A DNA stretch of 24,595 nt, from positions 1-24,595 of the forward strand of contig DFIA01000080.1 of NCBI GenBank assembly GCA_002372015.1, written 5' to 3'. The notes under the pieces were generated by a model. It made no database searches, was not told the origin of the DNA, and worked only from the letters and a program-made list of their open reading frames with translations. The DNA is from Bacteroidales bacterium UBA3709 (GTDB lineage: Bacteria > Bacteroidota > Bacteroidia > Bacteroidales > UBA932). The position numbers and the translations under genes are program-made. This document shows, piece after piece, positions 1-8,407 of the stretch (positions are counted from its first letter, which is position 1; each line of letters opens with the position of its first letter).

Positions 1-889
1 TGTTGACTACATGGCTTACATGCTCAAATACGACTCTGTGCATGGTAGGTTTAACGGTACTGTTGAAATTGCCGATGGCGCACTGATAGTTAACGGAAAA
101 TCTATCCGCATTACTTCAGAAATGGATCCGGCAAACCTCAAATGGAATGAAATAGGTGCTGAGTATGTAGTTGAATCTACAGGACTTTTCCTCACTCGCG
201 AAAAAGCAGAGGCTCATTTAAAGGCTGGTGCTAAGCGAGTTGTTATGTCTGCTCCATCTAAAGACGATACACCTATGTTTGTATGTGGTGTTAACTCAGA
301 TACTTATGCAGGTCAGGATATTGTATCAAATGCTTCTTGTACAACAAACTGCTTAGCTCCATTAGTTAAAGTTTTGCACGATATCTGGGGAGTGAAAGAG
401 GGGTTGATGACTACCGTTCATGCTACAACAGCTACCCAGAAAACAGTTGATGGTCCTTCCAAGAAAGACTGGAGAGGTGGTCGTGCCGCTGGTGGCAATA
501 TCATTCCTTCTTCTACAGGTGCTGCCAAGGCTGTAGGTAAGGTGATTCCAGCTCTTAACGGTAAACTTACAGGTATGTCTATGAGAGTTCCTACCTTAGA
601 TGTTTCTGTAGTGGATCTTACAGTAAATCTTGAAAAACCAGCAAAATACGAAGAAATCTGTGCTGCTATGAAGAAGGCCTCAGAGGGAGAGCTCAAAGGT
701 ATTCTCGGTTATACAGAAGATGCTGTTGTTTCTTCAGACTTCCTGGGTGATAAGAGAACTTCTATTTTTGATGCTAAGGCTGGTATTCAGATTTCACCTA
801 ACTTTGTTAAGGTGGTTTCTTGGTACGATAATGAAGTTGGATATTCCAACAAAGTTTTGGATCTTATCAAAGTGATGAGTAAGAAGTAA
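1..889 (+). CDS. gap: Glyceraldehyde-3-phosphate dehydrogenase, type I (5' end outside the window)
   Basis: NAD-dependent glycolytic enzyme that converts glyceraldehyde 3-phosphate and phosphate to 1,3-bisphosphoglycerate in the cytoplasm. The open frame already runs at base 2 (V-D-Y, then the ATG at 11), and the stretch VDYMAYMLKYDS is internal to GAPDH. The first Met seen is therefore not the start, and the N-terminal Rossmann beta strands lie upstream of the window. The active-site motif SNASCTTNCLAP is present, with its catalytic Cys codon at 338-340; the assisting His lies in TTVHATTATQKTVDGP, codon 419-421. The C-terminal SWYDNEVGYSNKVLDL block is typical, and the protein ends normally in KKK-like residues. 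A strong terminator follows, so this is probably the last gene of its transcript. Nothing in the visible part is unusual for the family. Confidence 0.97.
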   Translation, partial: VDYMAYMLKYDSVHGRFNGTVEIADGALIVNGKSIRITSEMDPANLKWNEIGAEYVVESTGLFLTREKAEAHLKAGAKRVVMSAPSKDDTPMFVCGVNSDTYAGQDIVSNASCTTNCLAPLVKVLHDIWGVKEGLMTTVHATTATQKTVDGPSKKDWRGGRAAGGNIIPSSTGAAKAVGKVIPALNGKLTGMSMRVPTLDVSVVDLTVNLEKPAKYEEICAAMKKASEGELKGILGYTEDAVVSSDFLGDKRTSIFDAKAGIQISPNFVKVVSWYDNEVGYSNKVLDLIKVMSKK

Positions 890-914
890 TTATAGCGTCC
901 AAAGATATATATCG

Positions 915-959
915 ATGCACATCAAAGGTTCATGAAACTTATGGTGTGCATTTTTTTTT
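915..959 (+). terminator. Rho-independent terminator after GAPDH
   Basis: A 10-bp stem pairs atgcacatca (915-924) with tggtgtgcat (942-951), with one G-U pair. An inner imperfect stem (aaggtt/aaactt) lies around the tetraloop catg, and a run of T follows through 959. Position and orientation fit termination of the GAPDH transcript. Confidence 0.85.
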
Positions 960-991
960 ATTGCATTCGGCTTCATCACAATCCATTTTTG

Positions 992-999
992 TACATTTG
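992..999 (+). promoter_or_regulatory. Bacteroidota-type -7 box for the sensor/trkH run
   Basis: TACATTTG is an exact match to the Bacteroidota -7 consensus TAnnTTTG. It lies 20 nt before the ATG at 1020 and just after the GAPDH terminator. I see no convincing TTTG -33 element at the expected 19-21 nt upstream. If it is used, transcription would begin near 1004, which rules out the GTG at 999 as the start codon. Confidence 0.5.
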
Positions 1000-1019
1000 T
1001 GTTATATAAATACTCTGCA

Positions 1020-1805
1020 ATGGTATTAAAAAGAAAAATATCTCTGGGCTTTGTGGTATTAGGATTCATTCTCCTTCTTTCGAGCCTTATAGCTATATAT
1101 GAGTTTGTTACTATGCGGCGTACAGTGGCCCAGTTTGTTACAGACGATATTATAAGTATCAATACCACAAGGCGTTTGCTGGATATGGCAGATGAGTATA
1201 ACTTTAGGCTACTCAGCACCATGGGCGATTCTACCTATACCGATGTGAATACAATGCTGGCAATGCGCGATGATGAGAAGTTTATAGATGCTTTGCGGGC
1301 CATAAGGGATAATTTTACTACTACAAACGAGCAGCGTATGGCAGATTCTATCAGGTATGCCTACGTAGTATATGCCCATATTTTGGAAGAAGCTAAAGGG
1401 GTATGGAATGAGCCGGACTATCAGGTTAAGAAAGATTGGTATTTTGCAAGATTATATCCTGTTTATACAAAATTAAGAAACTATATAAAAGATTTGAACC
1501 TTTCTTCTCAGCAGGCATTAAGAGACAACTCCGATAAGTTGTCTGAAGGTTTTTACCGCAGTCTGATGCCTTGTGTTGTTGCAGTAGGTATTGGAATACT
1601 TTTACTATTTCTGTTTAACTACTATCTGAATTACTATTTCTTTGACCCTATAGTGAGGATAACCAAGGCTTTAAGGAATTATAAGATTACTCGTAAGACT
1701 TTTGATGTGAAAGTAGATTCCGGAGATGAGATAGAGGAACTCAACGATAGCATAAAAGATATTGTAAGAGAACACAAGCAGATGATAAAAAATCAGTCTG
1801 TATAA
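1020..1805 (+). CDS. Membrane sensor with four-helix-bundle ectodomain and HAMP domain, no output domain
   Basis: A 261-residue inner-membrane protein. A first membrane segment spans about residues 8-28 and is followed by a helical, polar extracytoplasmic region of about 150 residues (29-180), as in four-helix-bundle chemoreceptor and histidine-kinase sensors. A second membrane segment spans about 182-206. A HAMP domain covers about 207-256, with the conserved Pro at 210 and the DEIEEL segment at 236-241. The protein then stops; no kinase, GGDEF, phosphatase or methyl-accepting domain follows. The ATG at 1020 is preferred over the in-frame GTG at 999 because a -7 box ends at 999. It heads a run with trkH 14 nt downstream, so a role in sensing conditions relevant to ion uptake is possible, but this is inference from position. 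It could also pass its signal to a separate kinase. Confidence 0.75.
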   Translation: MVLKRKISLGFVVLGFILLLSSLIAIYEFVTMRRTVAQFVTDDIISINTTRRLLDMADEYNFRLLSTMGDSTYTDVNTMLAMRDDEKFIDALRAIRDNFTTTNEQRMADSIRYAYVVYAHILEEAKGVWNEPDYQVKKDWYFARLYPVYTKLRNYIKDLNLSSQQALRDNSDKLSEGFYRSLMPCVVAVGIGILLLFLFNYYLNYYFFDPIVRITKALRNYKITRKTFDVKVDSGDEIEELNDSIKDIVREHKQMIKNQSV

Positions 1806-1819
1806 TTTTCTATAGCATT

Positions 1820-3268
1820 ATGAATATCAATTATGTATCTAGGAATGTTGGTATAGCATTGGTGTTCAATGCTGCCTTTATGTTTCTTGGGGTACTGGTT
1901 TCTTTATGCTATGGCCTTGATGCCTCTTTTTCTCCCTTATTACTTAGCGGAGTAATTACTCTGGCGGTAGGCTTGTTTCCGTTGATTTTTGTGCGTAAAT
2001 CCGGCATCATATCTGTTAAGGAGGGCTTTTTTACAATAGTATGTACGTGGTTATTGGTTTGTGTGTTTGGTGCGTTGCCATATATACTTTGGGGCGGAGA
2101 CTTTTCTGTTATAGATGCGTGGTTTGAGAGTGTTAGCGGTTATACAACAACGGGCTGTACCGTGCTCAGCGATGTAGAAGCGTTACCACACGGCTTACTA
2201 TTCTGGAGGAGCTCTACTCACTACTTAGGAGGTTTGGGGGTTGTAGTGTTTATGATTTTGGTGTTGCCTTATGCGAGAGCAACTTTCGGCCTGCGCTTAT
2301 CTACTCTTGAGATGGGCTCTCTCTCTAAGCAGAATTATAAGTTTAAAGTAACAGAAACCGCCAAAATAATTCTGTTGGTATATGTGGGTCTTACTGTATT
2401 GCAGACAGTTTGTTTATTTTTGGCCGGAGTTGGTTTTTTTGATGCTCTAAATCATTCCATGAGTATTTCTGCAACAGGTGGTTTTAGCACTCGCAATGCT
2501 TCTGCAGCAGCTTTTAATTCTCCTGTAGTGGAAACCATTATGATTGTATTTATGTATTTTTCCGGTTTGCACTTCGGGCTTATATATCTTGCATTTCGTT
2601 CCAGATCTTTGAGGATGTTTAAAGATCCTGTTATTAAATTTTATTCTTTTGTGTTAATAGGCTCTATAGCCATAACTACATTCTGTTTATTAGTAGGCGG
2701 AACTGAAACCAGTTTCTTATCAGCCTTGCGCCACAGTGCATTTATGAATGTTTCTGCGGCAAGTACAACCGGTTTTGCTAATGCAGAAACTCAGCAATGG
2801 CCGGTGGCAGCAATACTGATTTTTTTCTATTTGGCATTTCAGGGAGCGTGCAGCGGTTCTACCACGGGAGGAGTTAAAGCAGATCGTATATGTGTTAGTG
2901 TAAGTTCTTTAAAGGCACGTTTAAGACGTCAGCTGCATATGAACGCAGTTATAAAACCGAGAATGGGCAACAGAATTCTCGATGCCGACATAACGGGAGA
3001 AACAAATCTGTACCTTGTATTTTTTAGCTCAATAATATTTGTTGGAGCCATTTTGTTGTCTGCAACCGGCTTAGATTTGAAAACGGCGGTTACAACTTCG
3101 TTGGCATGTACTGCAAACACGGGTATTACATTCAGTAGTTTGAGCTCATTCGGCAACTATGGCGACTTTCCGGTAGTGAGCAAAATAATCTTTACTATAG
3201 AAATGTTTTTAGGCCGTTTGGAAATATATCCGATATTGGCGTTTTTGGTTATAAGAAGATGGAAGTGA
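1820..3268 (+). CDS. trkH: TrkH-family potassium uptake protein
   Basis: A 482-residue polytopic membrane protein of the Trk/Ktr/HKT superfamily, the ion-conducting subunit for K+ (or Na+/K+) uptake. The four membrane-pore-membrane repeats are recognisable from their selectivity-filter loops: GYTTTGCT (107-114), ATGGFST (about 219-224), STTGFAN (about 315-321) and TANTGITF (431-438). Each keeps the filter Gly. Such proteins normally work with a cytoplasmic TrkA ring that binds nucleotides; no trkA is adjacent here, so it must be encoded elsewhere or replaced. The gene begins 14 nt after the HAMP sensor gene, and its end overlaps the helicase gene (TGATG around 3266-3270), so the genes are probably co-transcribed and perhaps translationally coupled. 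The length is normal for the family. Confidence 0.93.
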   Translation: MNINYVSRNVGIALVFNAAFMFLGVLVSLCYGLDASFSPLLLSGVITLAVGLFPLIFVRKSGIISVKEGFFTIVCTWLLVCVFGALPYILWGGDFSVIDAWFESVSGYTTTGCTVLSDVEALPHGLLFWRSSTHYLGGLGVVVFMILVLPYARATFGLRLSTLEMGSLSKQNYKFKVTETAKIILLVYVGLTVLQTVCLFLAGVGFFDALNHSMSISATGGFSTRNASAAAFNSPVVETIMIVFMYFSGLHFGLIYLAFRSRSLRMFKDPVIKFYSFVLIGSIAITTFCLLVGGTETSFLSALRHSAFMNVSAASTTGFANAETQQWPVAAILIFFYLAFQGACSGSTTGGVKADRICVSVSSLKARLRRQLHMNAVIKPRMGNRILDADITGETNLYLVFFSSIIFVGAILLSATGLDLKTAVTTSLACTANTGITFSSLSSFGNYGDFPVVSKIIFTIEMFLGRLEIYPILAFLVIRRWK

Positions 3269-4686
3269 TGGGCATGTCGGGTTTCCTGGCTTCTAAAATG
3301 CGGGAGAGATTAGGGGTGCAGCCTACTCTTGGGCAAGATGAGTTATTCCGTAAATTAGGCAGTTTTTTAACGGCTAATGCAGAGGAGCGCTTTATTATGC
3401 TTGTATCGGGCTTTGCCGGTACGGGTAAGACATCTGCTATTGCAGCCTGTATATCTACGCTTAAATCTTTGGGTATGAGGTATGTCTTGTTGGCTCCAAC
3501 AGGGCGGGCTGCTAAAGTATTATCTGGCTTTACTGGAGAAAAGGCCAGTACTATTCATAGGCATATCTACAGGATGAAAACTCAGGGAAGCCCTTTGAGT
3601 GAATTTTCTTTGAACTTTAACAAGGCTAAAGACACCGTTTATTTTATAGACGAAGTGTCTTTGATTTCAAATGCAGAGGCCTCTGAATCTATATTTGGCA
3701 GCGGAAATCTTTTAGAAGATTTAATGGAGTTTATTCGCCAATCTAAATCTAATCGTGTGGTATTAATAGGCGATCCGGCACAATTGCCTCCTGTTGGTTT
3801 AGACTTGAGCCCGGCATTGAGTGTAGAGTATATGCAGCGATATTGTACTGATTTGGAGACGGTTTCTCTTACCGATGTGGTAAGGCAGGCTTCTGGTAGC
3901 GGCATACTTGTAAATGCCACTATGTTAAGGCAGCAGATAACTGATGGAGACCTATGTTCTCCAACATTTGATGTATCTTCCTATACCGATATTACGGCCA
4001 TAACCGGAGGCGAACTGATAGAAACTTTGCAAGATGAAATATCGCGATACGGCCCAGAGGAAGTGATTGTTTTATGCAGAAGTAATCTTAGGGCAAATAG
4101 ATATAATCAGGGCATTCGTTCACAGGTATTATGTTTAGAAGAAATGTTGTGCAGAGGCGATAGGCTTATGGTTGTTAAAAACTGCTATCAGTTTGAGGGC
4201 CAGGAAGAAGGGTTCGATTTTATAGCTAACGGCGATATGGCCTATCTGGTAAATATATCCAATTATCAAGACCGTTATGGCCTCCGTTTTGCAGATGCAA
4301 CCCTCTCTTTTCCAGATTATAACGATTGTGAGGTAGATGCCAAGGTTATTTTGGATACTCTGCTTTCCAATACAGCTTCTCTTGATAATAATGCGCAGGC
4401 GGCTCTTTTTGAAGGAGTTTTTGCCGATTATGAAGGCGTGCAGCCAAAGAAAAAGCGTTATAAATGCGTTAGAGAAGACAAATACTACAATGCATTACAG
4501 ATAAAATACAGTTCAGCTATAACAGGGCATAAGAGCCAGGGCGGTCAATGGAAATGCGTCTTTATAGATAACATACTCTGGAAAGAAGATATTACCATAG
4601 ATGACAAGAAGTGGTTGTACACGGCTCTTACACGTGCAGTGGAGAAAGTATTTTTAGTTAACTTTGACAAGAAATACCTAAAGTAA
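3259..4686 (+). CDS. SF1B (Dda/RecD2-like) ATP-dependent DNA helicase
   Basis: A 475-residue superfamily 1 helicase. In order: Walker A GFAGTGKTS (51-59), motif Ia APTGRAAKV (79-87), Walker B VYFIDEVSL (127-135), motif III LIGDPAQLPPVG (169-180), the arginine-containing VVRQASGSGI block (207-216), and a C-terminal UvrD_C_2-type half with ITGHKSQGGQW (421-431) and YTALTRAVEKV (454-464). It lacks the N-terminal helix-hairpin-helix extension of RecD2 and is close in size to phage T4 Dda. It is expected to unwind DNA 5' to 3' in repair or recombination. The start is uncertain: ATG codons at 3259, 3268 and 3274 are all in frame. The one at 3268 forms a TGATG junction with the trkH stop, which is an attractive start. 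The stop is one nucleotide before the next ATG. A cytoplasmic helicase between a K+ transporter and a secreted peptidase is an odd neighbourhood. Confidence 0.88.
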   Translation: MEVMGMSGFLASKMRERLGVQPTLGQDELFRKLGSFLTANAEERFIMLVSGFAGTGKTSAIAACISTLKSLGMRYVLLAPTGRAAKVLSGFTGEKASTIHRHIYRMKTQGSPLSEFSLNFNKAKDTVYFIDEVSLISNAEASESIFGSGNLLEDLMEFIRQSKSNRVVLIGDPAQLPPVGLDLSPALSVEYMQRYCTDLETVSLTDVVRQASGSGILVNATMLRQQITDGDLCSPTFDVSSYTDITAITGGELIETLQDEISRYGPEEVIVLCRSNLRANRYNQGIRSQVLCLEEMLCRGDRLMVVKNCYQFEGQEEGFDFIANGDMAYLVNISNYQDRYGLRFADATLSFPDYNDCEVDAKVILDTLLSNTASLDNNAQAALFEGVFADYEGVQPKKKRYKCVREDKYYNALQIKYSSAITGHKSQGGQWKCVFIDNILWKEDITIDDKKWLYTALTRAVEKVFLVNFDKKYLK

Positions 4687-4687
4687 T

Positions 4688-6838
4688 ATGAAGTATATAA
4701 AAATTGCATTATTGCATTTGCTAATGGCATTAGTGAGCCTTAGCGTATGTGCTCAGAAGAAGAATTTAACGCTTCAACAGATAGCACAGGGAGATTTACC
4801 TAATCTTGAAAATTTTGTTTATCCACCAAGATGGATAGGGCAGGAGCAGATATTGCTCTCTTATATAGATGCTGCCAAGCAGTCTCCTGTGTTTAAGGTA
4901 TATGATATTAAGACGGGCAAATATGAAGATTATACTCAGAGGCCACGCACAAACACTTCCAATGCCCAAGGCTTGAGGGTAGATGCCAAGAGGGCAAATG
5001 CGGCAATAAAGGGCAAAGGCGAGTTGTTGAACCCTACATACAGCCCAGATGGCAACTTTTTGGCATTTACCTATGAAGGGAATCTGTATGTGTATGATAT
5101 AAAATCTGATAAGGCCAAAAAGATTACTTCAGACGGTAGCGATGTTATTCTCAACGGACGGGCTTCTTGGGTATATTTTGAGGAGATATTGGGGCGTTCT
5201 TCTCAGTACAAGGCATTTTGGTGGAGCCCAGACAGCAAGAGCATAGCTTTCTACAGATTTGACGACAGTCAGGTTCCAATGTTTCCGATATATGATATAT
5301 CAAAAGCTAAAGATCAGATACTTGCAACGCATTATCCAATGTCTGGAGAAAAGAATCCGGAGGTTAGAATAGGTTTTGCCGATATAAATTCCGGAAATAT
5401 AGTGTGGGCAGATTTTGATCAGAAAGAAGACCAATACTTTGGAATCCCTTTCTGGAATTCAGAATCTACACGCTTTATAATTCCGTGGATGCCAAGAGTT
5501 CAGCAAGATTTGATATTTTATTCTGTAAATCCTTCTGACGGCAATAAAGAACAAATCTATAAAGAGCATCAAGATACTTGGATAGACTGGCCGGAGCAGA
5601 TGTTGTTTGATAAAAACGGTTTTTACATGGTACGAGACTTTACCATGTGGGAGCAGATATACTATCAGTCTTTTGATGGCAAAATACAGAAGTGCCTCAC
5701 TAATGGGCGCAACTGGGATATAAAGCTTTTGAAAATAGATCAGCAGAAAGGTGAGTTGTATTTTACCTCAAAAACAGAGATAAGTACGAGAGTAGATATT
5801 TACAAGGTTTCTCTAAAGAAAGGCAAAACCACCAGAATTTCTACGGGCAATTATACTTTTAGCTCGTTGCAGTTATCTGACGATTTCAAATATGTTACAG
5901 CTTTGTGCAGCAATGCACAAACTCCGAGTATGGCGGTGTTGTTGCCAACAGACGGTTCTGGTAAGATGACTATTCTGGCAGATTCTAAGGGGGCAGATTT
6001 TGATAGCTACAACCTTGCAATTCCGGAAATGGTATATATAACAACACCAGATGGCTATACTATTCCTGGGAAAATAACTCTTCCACTTAATTTTGATGCC
6101 TCCAAACAATATCCGGTAATTATATACATGTACGGCGGGCCTAATACACCGGTAGTTGCAGATTCTTGGACGCCAATATCTGCCAGCAATCAGTGGTGGG
6201 CTCATCAGGATGTTATACAATTTAGGATGGATCATCGCGGAAGCGGACACTGCGGCAAGGAAGGTTGTAACTTTATGTATCGCAACTTTTTTGATATTGA
6301 ACTAAAAGACTTTATTGAGTGGGCAAAATGTCTGCGTTCACTTCCTTATGTAAATGAGGATAAGATAGGAATAAATGGTTTTTCTTATGGCGGCAGTATG
6401 GCTACTCTGTGCGTAACAGAAGGCTGTGAATATTTTAAGTACGGTATAGCCGGTGGCGGTGTGTATGATTATATGCTTTACGATAGCCATTATACCGAGC
6501 GTTTTATGGATACTCCGCAAAGAAATCCGGAGGGTTACAAGCGTACTATTGTGGCAGATAGAATAAAGGCATCCGGCTATAAGGGCGATTCTTCCAACTA
6601 CTTGATGCTGACACATGGGGCGGCAGACGACAATGTGCATATTCAGAATACCATGAATTTGGCGCTTAACATGCAGCGGATGGGAAAACAATTTGACCTG
6701 ATGATTTATCCTCGTCAGTTGCATGGATATACAGGTAGGCAGGGTAGGTTCTCTGCGTTTAACGACTATCGATTTTGGTATCGTTATCTTTTGGAAAAAG
6801 AGGTGCCTCAGGAACTCTACGATGCTTATTGCAAATAG
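4688..6838 (+). CDS. Secreted S9B-family dipeptidyl peptidase IV-like serine peptidase
   Basis: A 716-residue exopeptidase of the prolyl oligopeptidase clan that removes X-Pro or X-Ala dipeptides from peptide N-termini. A signal peptide is visible at residues 1-22 (KYIKIALLHLL hydrophobic core, probable cleavage after VCA). The beta-propeller half contains the DPP-IV family Glu pair in WVYFEEILGR (E165, E166), which in DPP-IV binds the substrate amino terminus. The C-terminal alpha/beta-hydrolase carries the nucleophile in GFSYGG (S566; GWSYGG in many relatives), the acid in HGAADDNVH (D647) and the base in YPRQLHGYTG (H679). The full triad and normal length suggest an active periplasmic or outer-membrane-associated enzyme that feeds peptide fermentation. 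It starts one base after the helicase stop and ends exactly where the convergent comEC-like gene ends. Confidence 0.93.
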   Translation: MKYIKIALLHLLMALVSLSVCAQKKNLTLQQIAQGDLPNLENFVYPPRWIGQEQILLSYIDAAKQSPVFKVYDIKTGKYEDYTQRPRTNTSNAQGLRVDAKRANAAIKGKGELLNPTYSPDGNFLAFTYEGNLYVYDIKSDKAKKITSDGSDVILNGRASWVYFEEILGRSSQYKAFWWSPDSKSIAFYRFDDSQVPMFPIYDISKAKDQILATHYPMSGEKNPEVRIGFADINSGNIVWADFDQKEDQYFGIPFWNSESTRFIIPWMPRVQQDLIFYSVNPSDGNKEQIYKEHQDTWIDWPEQMLFDKNGFYMVRDFTMWEQIYYQSFDGKIQKCLTNGRNWDIKLLKIDQQKGELYFTSKTEISTRVDIYKVSLKKGKTTRISTGNYTFSSLQLSDDFKYVTALCSNAQTPSMAVLLPTDGSGKMTILADSKGADFDSYNLAIPEMVYITTPDGYTIPGKITLPLNFDASKQYPVIIYMYGGPNTPVVADSWTPISASNQWWAHQDVIQFRMDHRGSGHCGKEGCNFMYRNFFDIELKDFIEWAKCLRSLPYVNEDKIGINGFSYGGSMATLCVTEGCEYFKYGIAGGGVYDYMLYDSHYTERFMDTPQRNPEGYKRTIVADRIKASGYKGDSSNYLMLTHGAADDNVHIQNTMNLALNMQRMGKQFDLMIYPRQLHGYTGRQGRFSAFNDYRFWYRYLLEKEVPQELYDAYCK

Positions 6839-7942
6839 TTAGCTGCCAAAGAACATTACAGTTTCTCTCAGTAAGGTCAGGCATGCGTTAGAAACATAAA
6901 CGCAGAGTTTGCCAATCAGTGGGATATTAGCCAGCAGTATAGAACTTACGGCACTATAGATAGAAAAAGTTACAAGTGGCGCTACTGCTACATTGGAAAT
7001 AAGGAAATTCCCGCTTGTCTTGCCAAAATAGAACAAGATGAGCGGGAATGTTGCAATTTGGCAACTGAGAGAAATGGCAGACAAATCGAGTATATGCTTT
7101 GCTACTTTTTTGATAACCAGAGAATTTTTGTTACAGCGAATAATTGCATCTATGCTGGCTTTAAGCACGGGATAAATGAAGATAATGCCGGCAACTGCAG
7201 CGAATGATAGGTAAAAGCCAGGAGTTAAGCTTGCCCGGGGGTTACATAGGGATATAATTAGAGCCGCTAAGTAAAGGGTACCCTTTTTGTCTTTAATATT
7301 GCCGTAATACTCACCTATCTTGCATGCAGTTAGCATTATACAAGCCCTGGATACAGATGGTGCCATTCCGGTGCAAAGAGCATATATGAAAATTACAACA
7401 CAGCTGAGAAAGACGCCTACTATCTTAGTTTTGTAATTACGCTTGAAAACGGCAAATACAGTACACACTAACCCCCATATAATGCCAACATGCAGGCCAG
7501 ACAATGCCAAGGTATGACTAACGCCTGCATTGCGGAAAGCTGCCTTGGTGGTTTTATCTAATTGGGCTTTATTGCCAAGAAGCAAGGCAGATGCAACAGC
7601 CCTGTCTTCTTGTTTTTCTATAACATTTTGCAGGCGTATTTCTATACTGTTTCTTGCATCGGTAGCCCACCGTTCCAAAGCATATTCTATTTTAGGGCGT
7701 AATTGGTTATTTGCAGCGTAGTTGCAGACAGCCATCCGCTGAGCTCCGCATACGAAAGCCGATATGCAAACTATGGTAGCAAATTTCTTTGGATGCCTCT
7801 TTGTTAGATACATTGCGGGCAATATTATAACTAAGGTGATATATATAGCTGTAGGTGAGCATAATACTTTTGGAAAGCAGTGGTAGCATACTGCAATTCC
7901 CGCAAGAAAACAGAGAGTTATAAGCCCCGGTTTTATTTTCAT
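6839..7942 (-). CDS. Reduced ComEC/Rec2-family membrane protein
   Basis: A 367-residue polytopic membrane protein with the Competence domain of ComEC, the inner-membrane channel for single-stranded DNA in natural transformation. The family hallmark is the block ALLLGNKAQL (119-128) followed by HTLALSGLHVGII (143-155), then the PSVSRACIMLT helix and further hydrophobic helices to the C-terminus. Two or three membrane segments occupy residues 5-70. Between these and the Competence core there are only about 45 residues, where full-length ComEC has a soluble OB-fold (DUF4131) of well over 100 residues. There is also no C-terminal metallo-beta-lactamase domain. The protein is thus about half the usual size. 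The start ATG at 7942 is the only good one. Its stop abuts the DPP-IV stop with no intergenic base and no visible terminator. It may be a minimal DNA channel or a repurposed homologue. Confidence 0.82.
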   Translation of the reverse strand: MKIKPGLITLCFLAGIAVCYHCFPKVLCSPTAIYITLVIILPAMYLTKRHPKKFATIVCISAFVCGAQRMAVCNYAANNQLRPKIEYALERWATDARNSIEIRLQNVIEKQEDRAVASALLLGNKAQLDKTTKAAFRNAGVSHTLALSGLHVGIIWGLVCTVFAVFKRNYKTKIVGVFLSCVVIFIYALCTGMAPSVSRACIMLTACKIGEYYGNIKDKKGTLYLAALIISLCNPRASLTPGFYLSFAAVAGIIFIYPVLKASIDAIIRCNKNSLVIKKVAKHILDLSAISLSCQIATFPLILFYFGKTSGNFLISNVAVAPLVTFSIYSAVSSILLANIPLIGKLCVYVSNACLTLLRETVMFFGS

Positions 7943-7982
7943 TCTCTTAGATTTAGCTATTTAGGTTTGTGTTAGGTTGTTT

Positions 7983-8030
7983 TTAGGCTTGTATTGCTTT
8001 AGGCTTGTATTGCTTTAGGCTTGAATTAGG
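7983..8030. repeat. 16-bp tandem repeat, about three copies
   Basis: The unit ttaggcttgtattgct is exact at 7983-7998 and 7999-8014 and degenerates in a third copy at 8015-8030 (ttaggcttgaattagg). Related ttaggtttgt and ttaggttgt words at 7961-7979 and 8029-8037 suggest the array was once longer. Confidence 0.85.
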
Positions 8031-8158
8031 TTTGTGTAGTCTTGCTTTTAGGTTAAGCTATGTTGTAAAAATATAATTCTTGCAGTTCAGTTACCACAGA
8101 AGTAGTGGAGCGGGGGCAACTTATTGCGATAATTCTGCTATTTCCATAATTGTAAGCC

Positions 8159-8188
8159 GTTTATATATGTTTATATATGTTTATATAT
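8159..8188. repeat. 10-bp AT-rich tandem repeat, three exact copies
   Basis: The unit gtttatatat is repeated exactly at 8159-8168, 8169-8178 and 8179-8188. A fourth isolated copy lies at 8221-8230 and a variant, gtttatacgt, at about 8200-8209. The 10-bp period is close to one helical turn, so repeated AT steps fall on one face of the DNA. Confidence 0.88.
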
Positions 8189-8330
8189 GTATGCAAAACG
8201 TTTATACGTGAACGAAAGCCGTTTATATATTGGTGAGAGCCTATTGAATGTAAAATATTAGCTGCTTATGCTTGAATAAAACCATGTTATATGTAGATGT
8301 ACGCTGTTTTTTGTGTTGTAGGGGTGTTTT

Positions 8331-8350
8331 TAAGTGGCAGTAAGTGGCAG
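8331..8350. repeat. 10-bp tandem duplication taagtggcag
   Basis: Two exact adjacent copies at 8331-8340 and 8341-8350, about 80 bp upstream of the acetate kinase start. Two copies are too few to call an array, but it is the third distinct tandem repeat in this one gap. Confidence 0.75.
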
Positions 8351-8399
8351 TGTGTTGTTTAATGGCATAAAAAACAGATGCTCAGAATATATTTTTTAT

Positions 8400-8407
8400 T
8401 ACTTTTG
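8400..8407 (+). promoter_or_regulatory. Bacteroidota-type -7 box for ackA
   Basis: TACTTTTG matches TAnnTTTG and lies 24 nt before the ATG at 8432, a normal distance for a short 5' leader. No clear TTTG -33 element is present 19-21 nt upstream. It supports the ATG at 8432 over the in-frame ATG at 8378, which lies upstream of the box. Confidence 0.5.

Noticed and set aside
890..1222. Minus-strand frame of 110 codons between GAPDH and the sensor gene
   Set aside because: It runs through the terminator and the promoter region and overlaps the start of the sensor gene; composition shows no recognisable domain.
7983..8230. CRISPR array or attachment site interpretation of the intergenic repeats
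   Set aside because: Units are 10-16 bp, directly adjacent with no unique spacers, and no cas or integrase gene is near.
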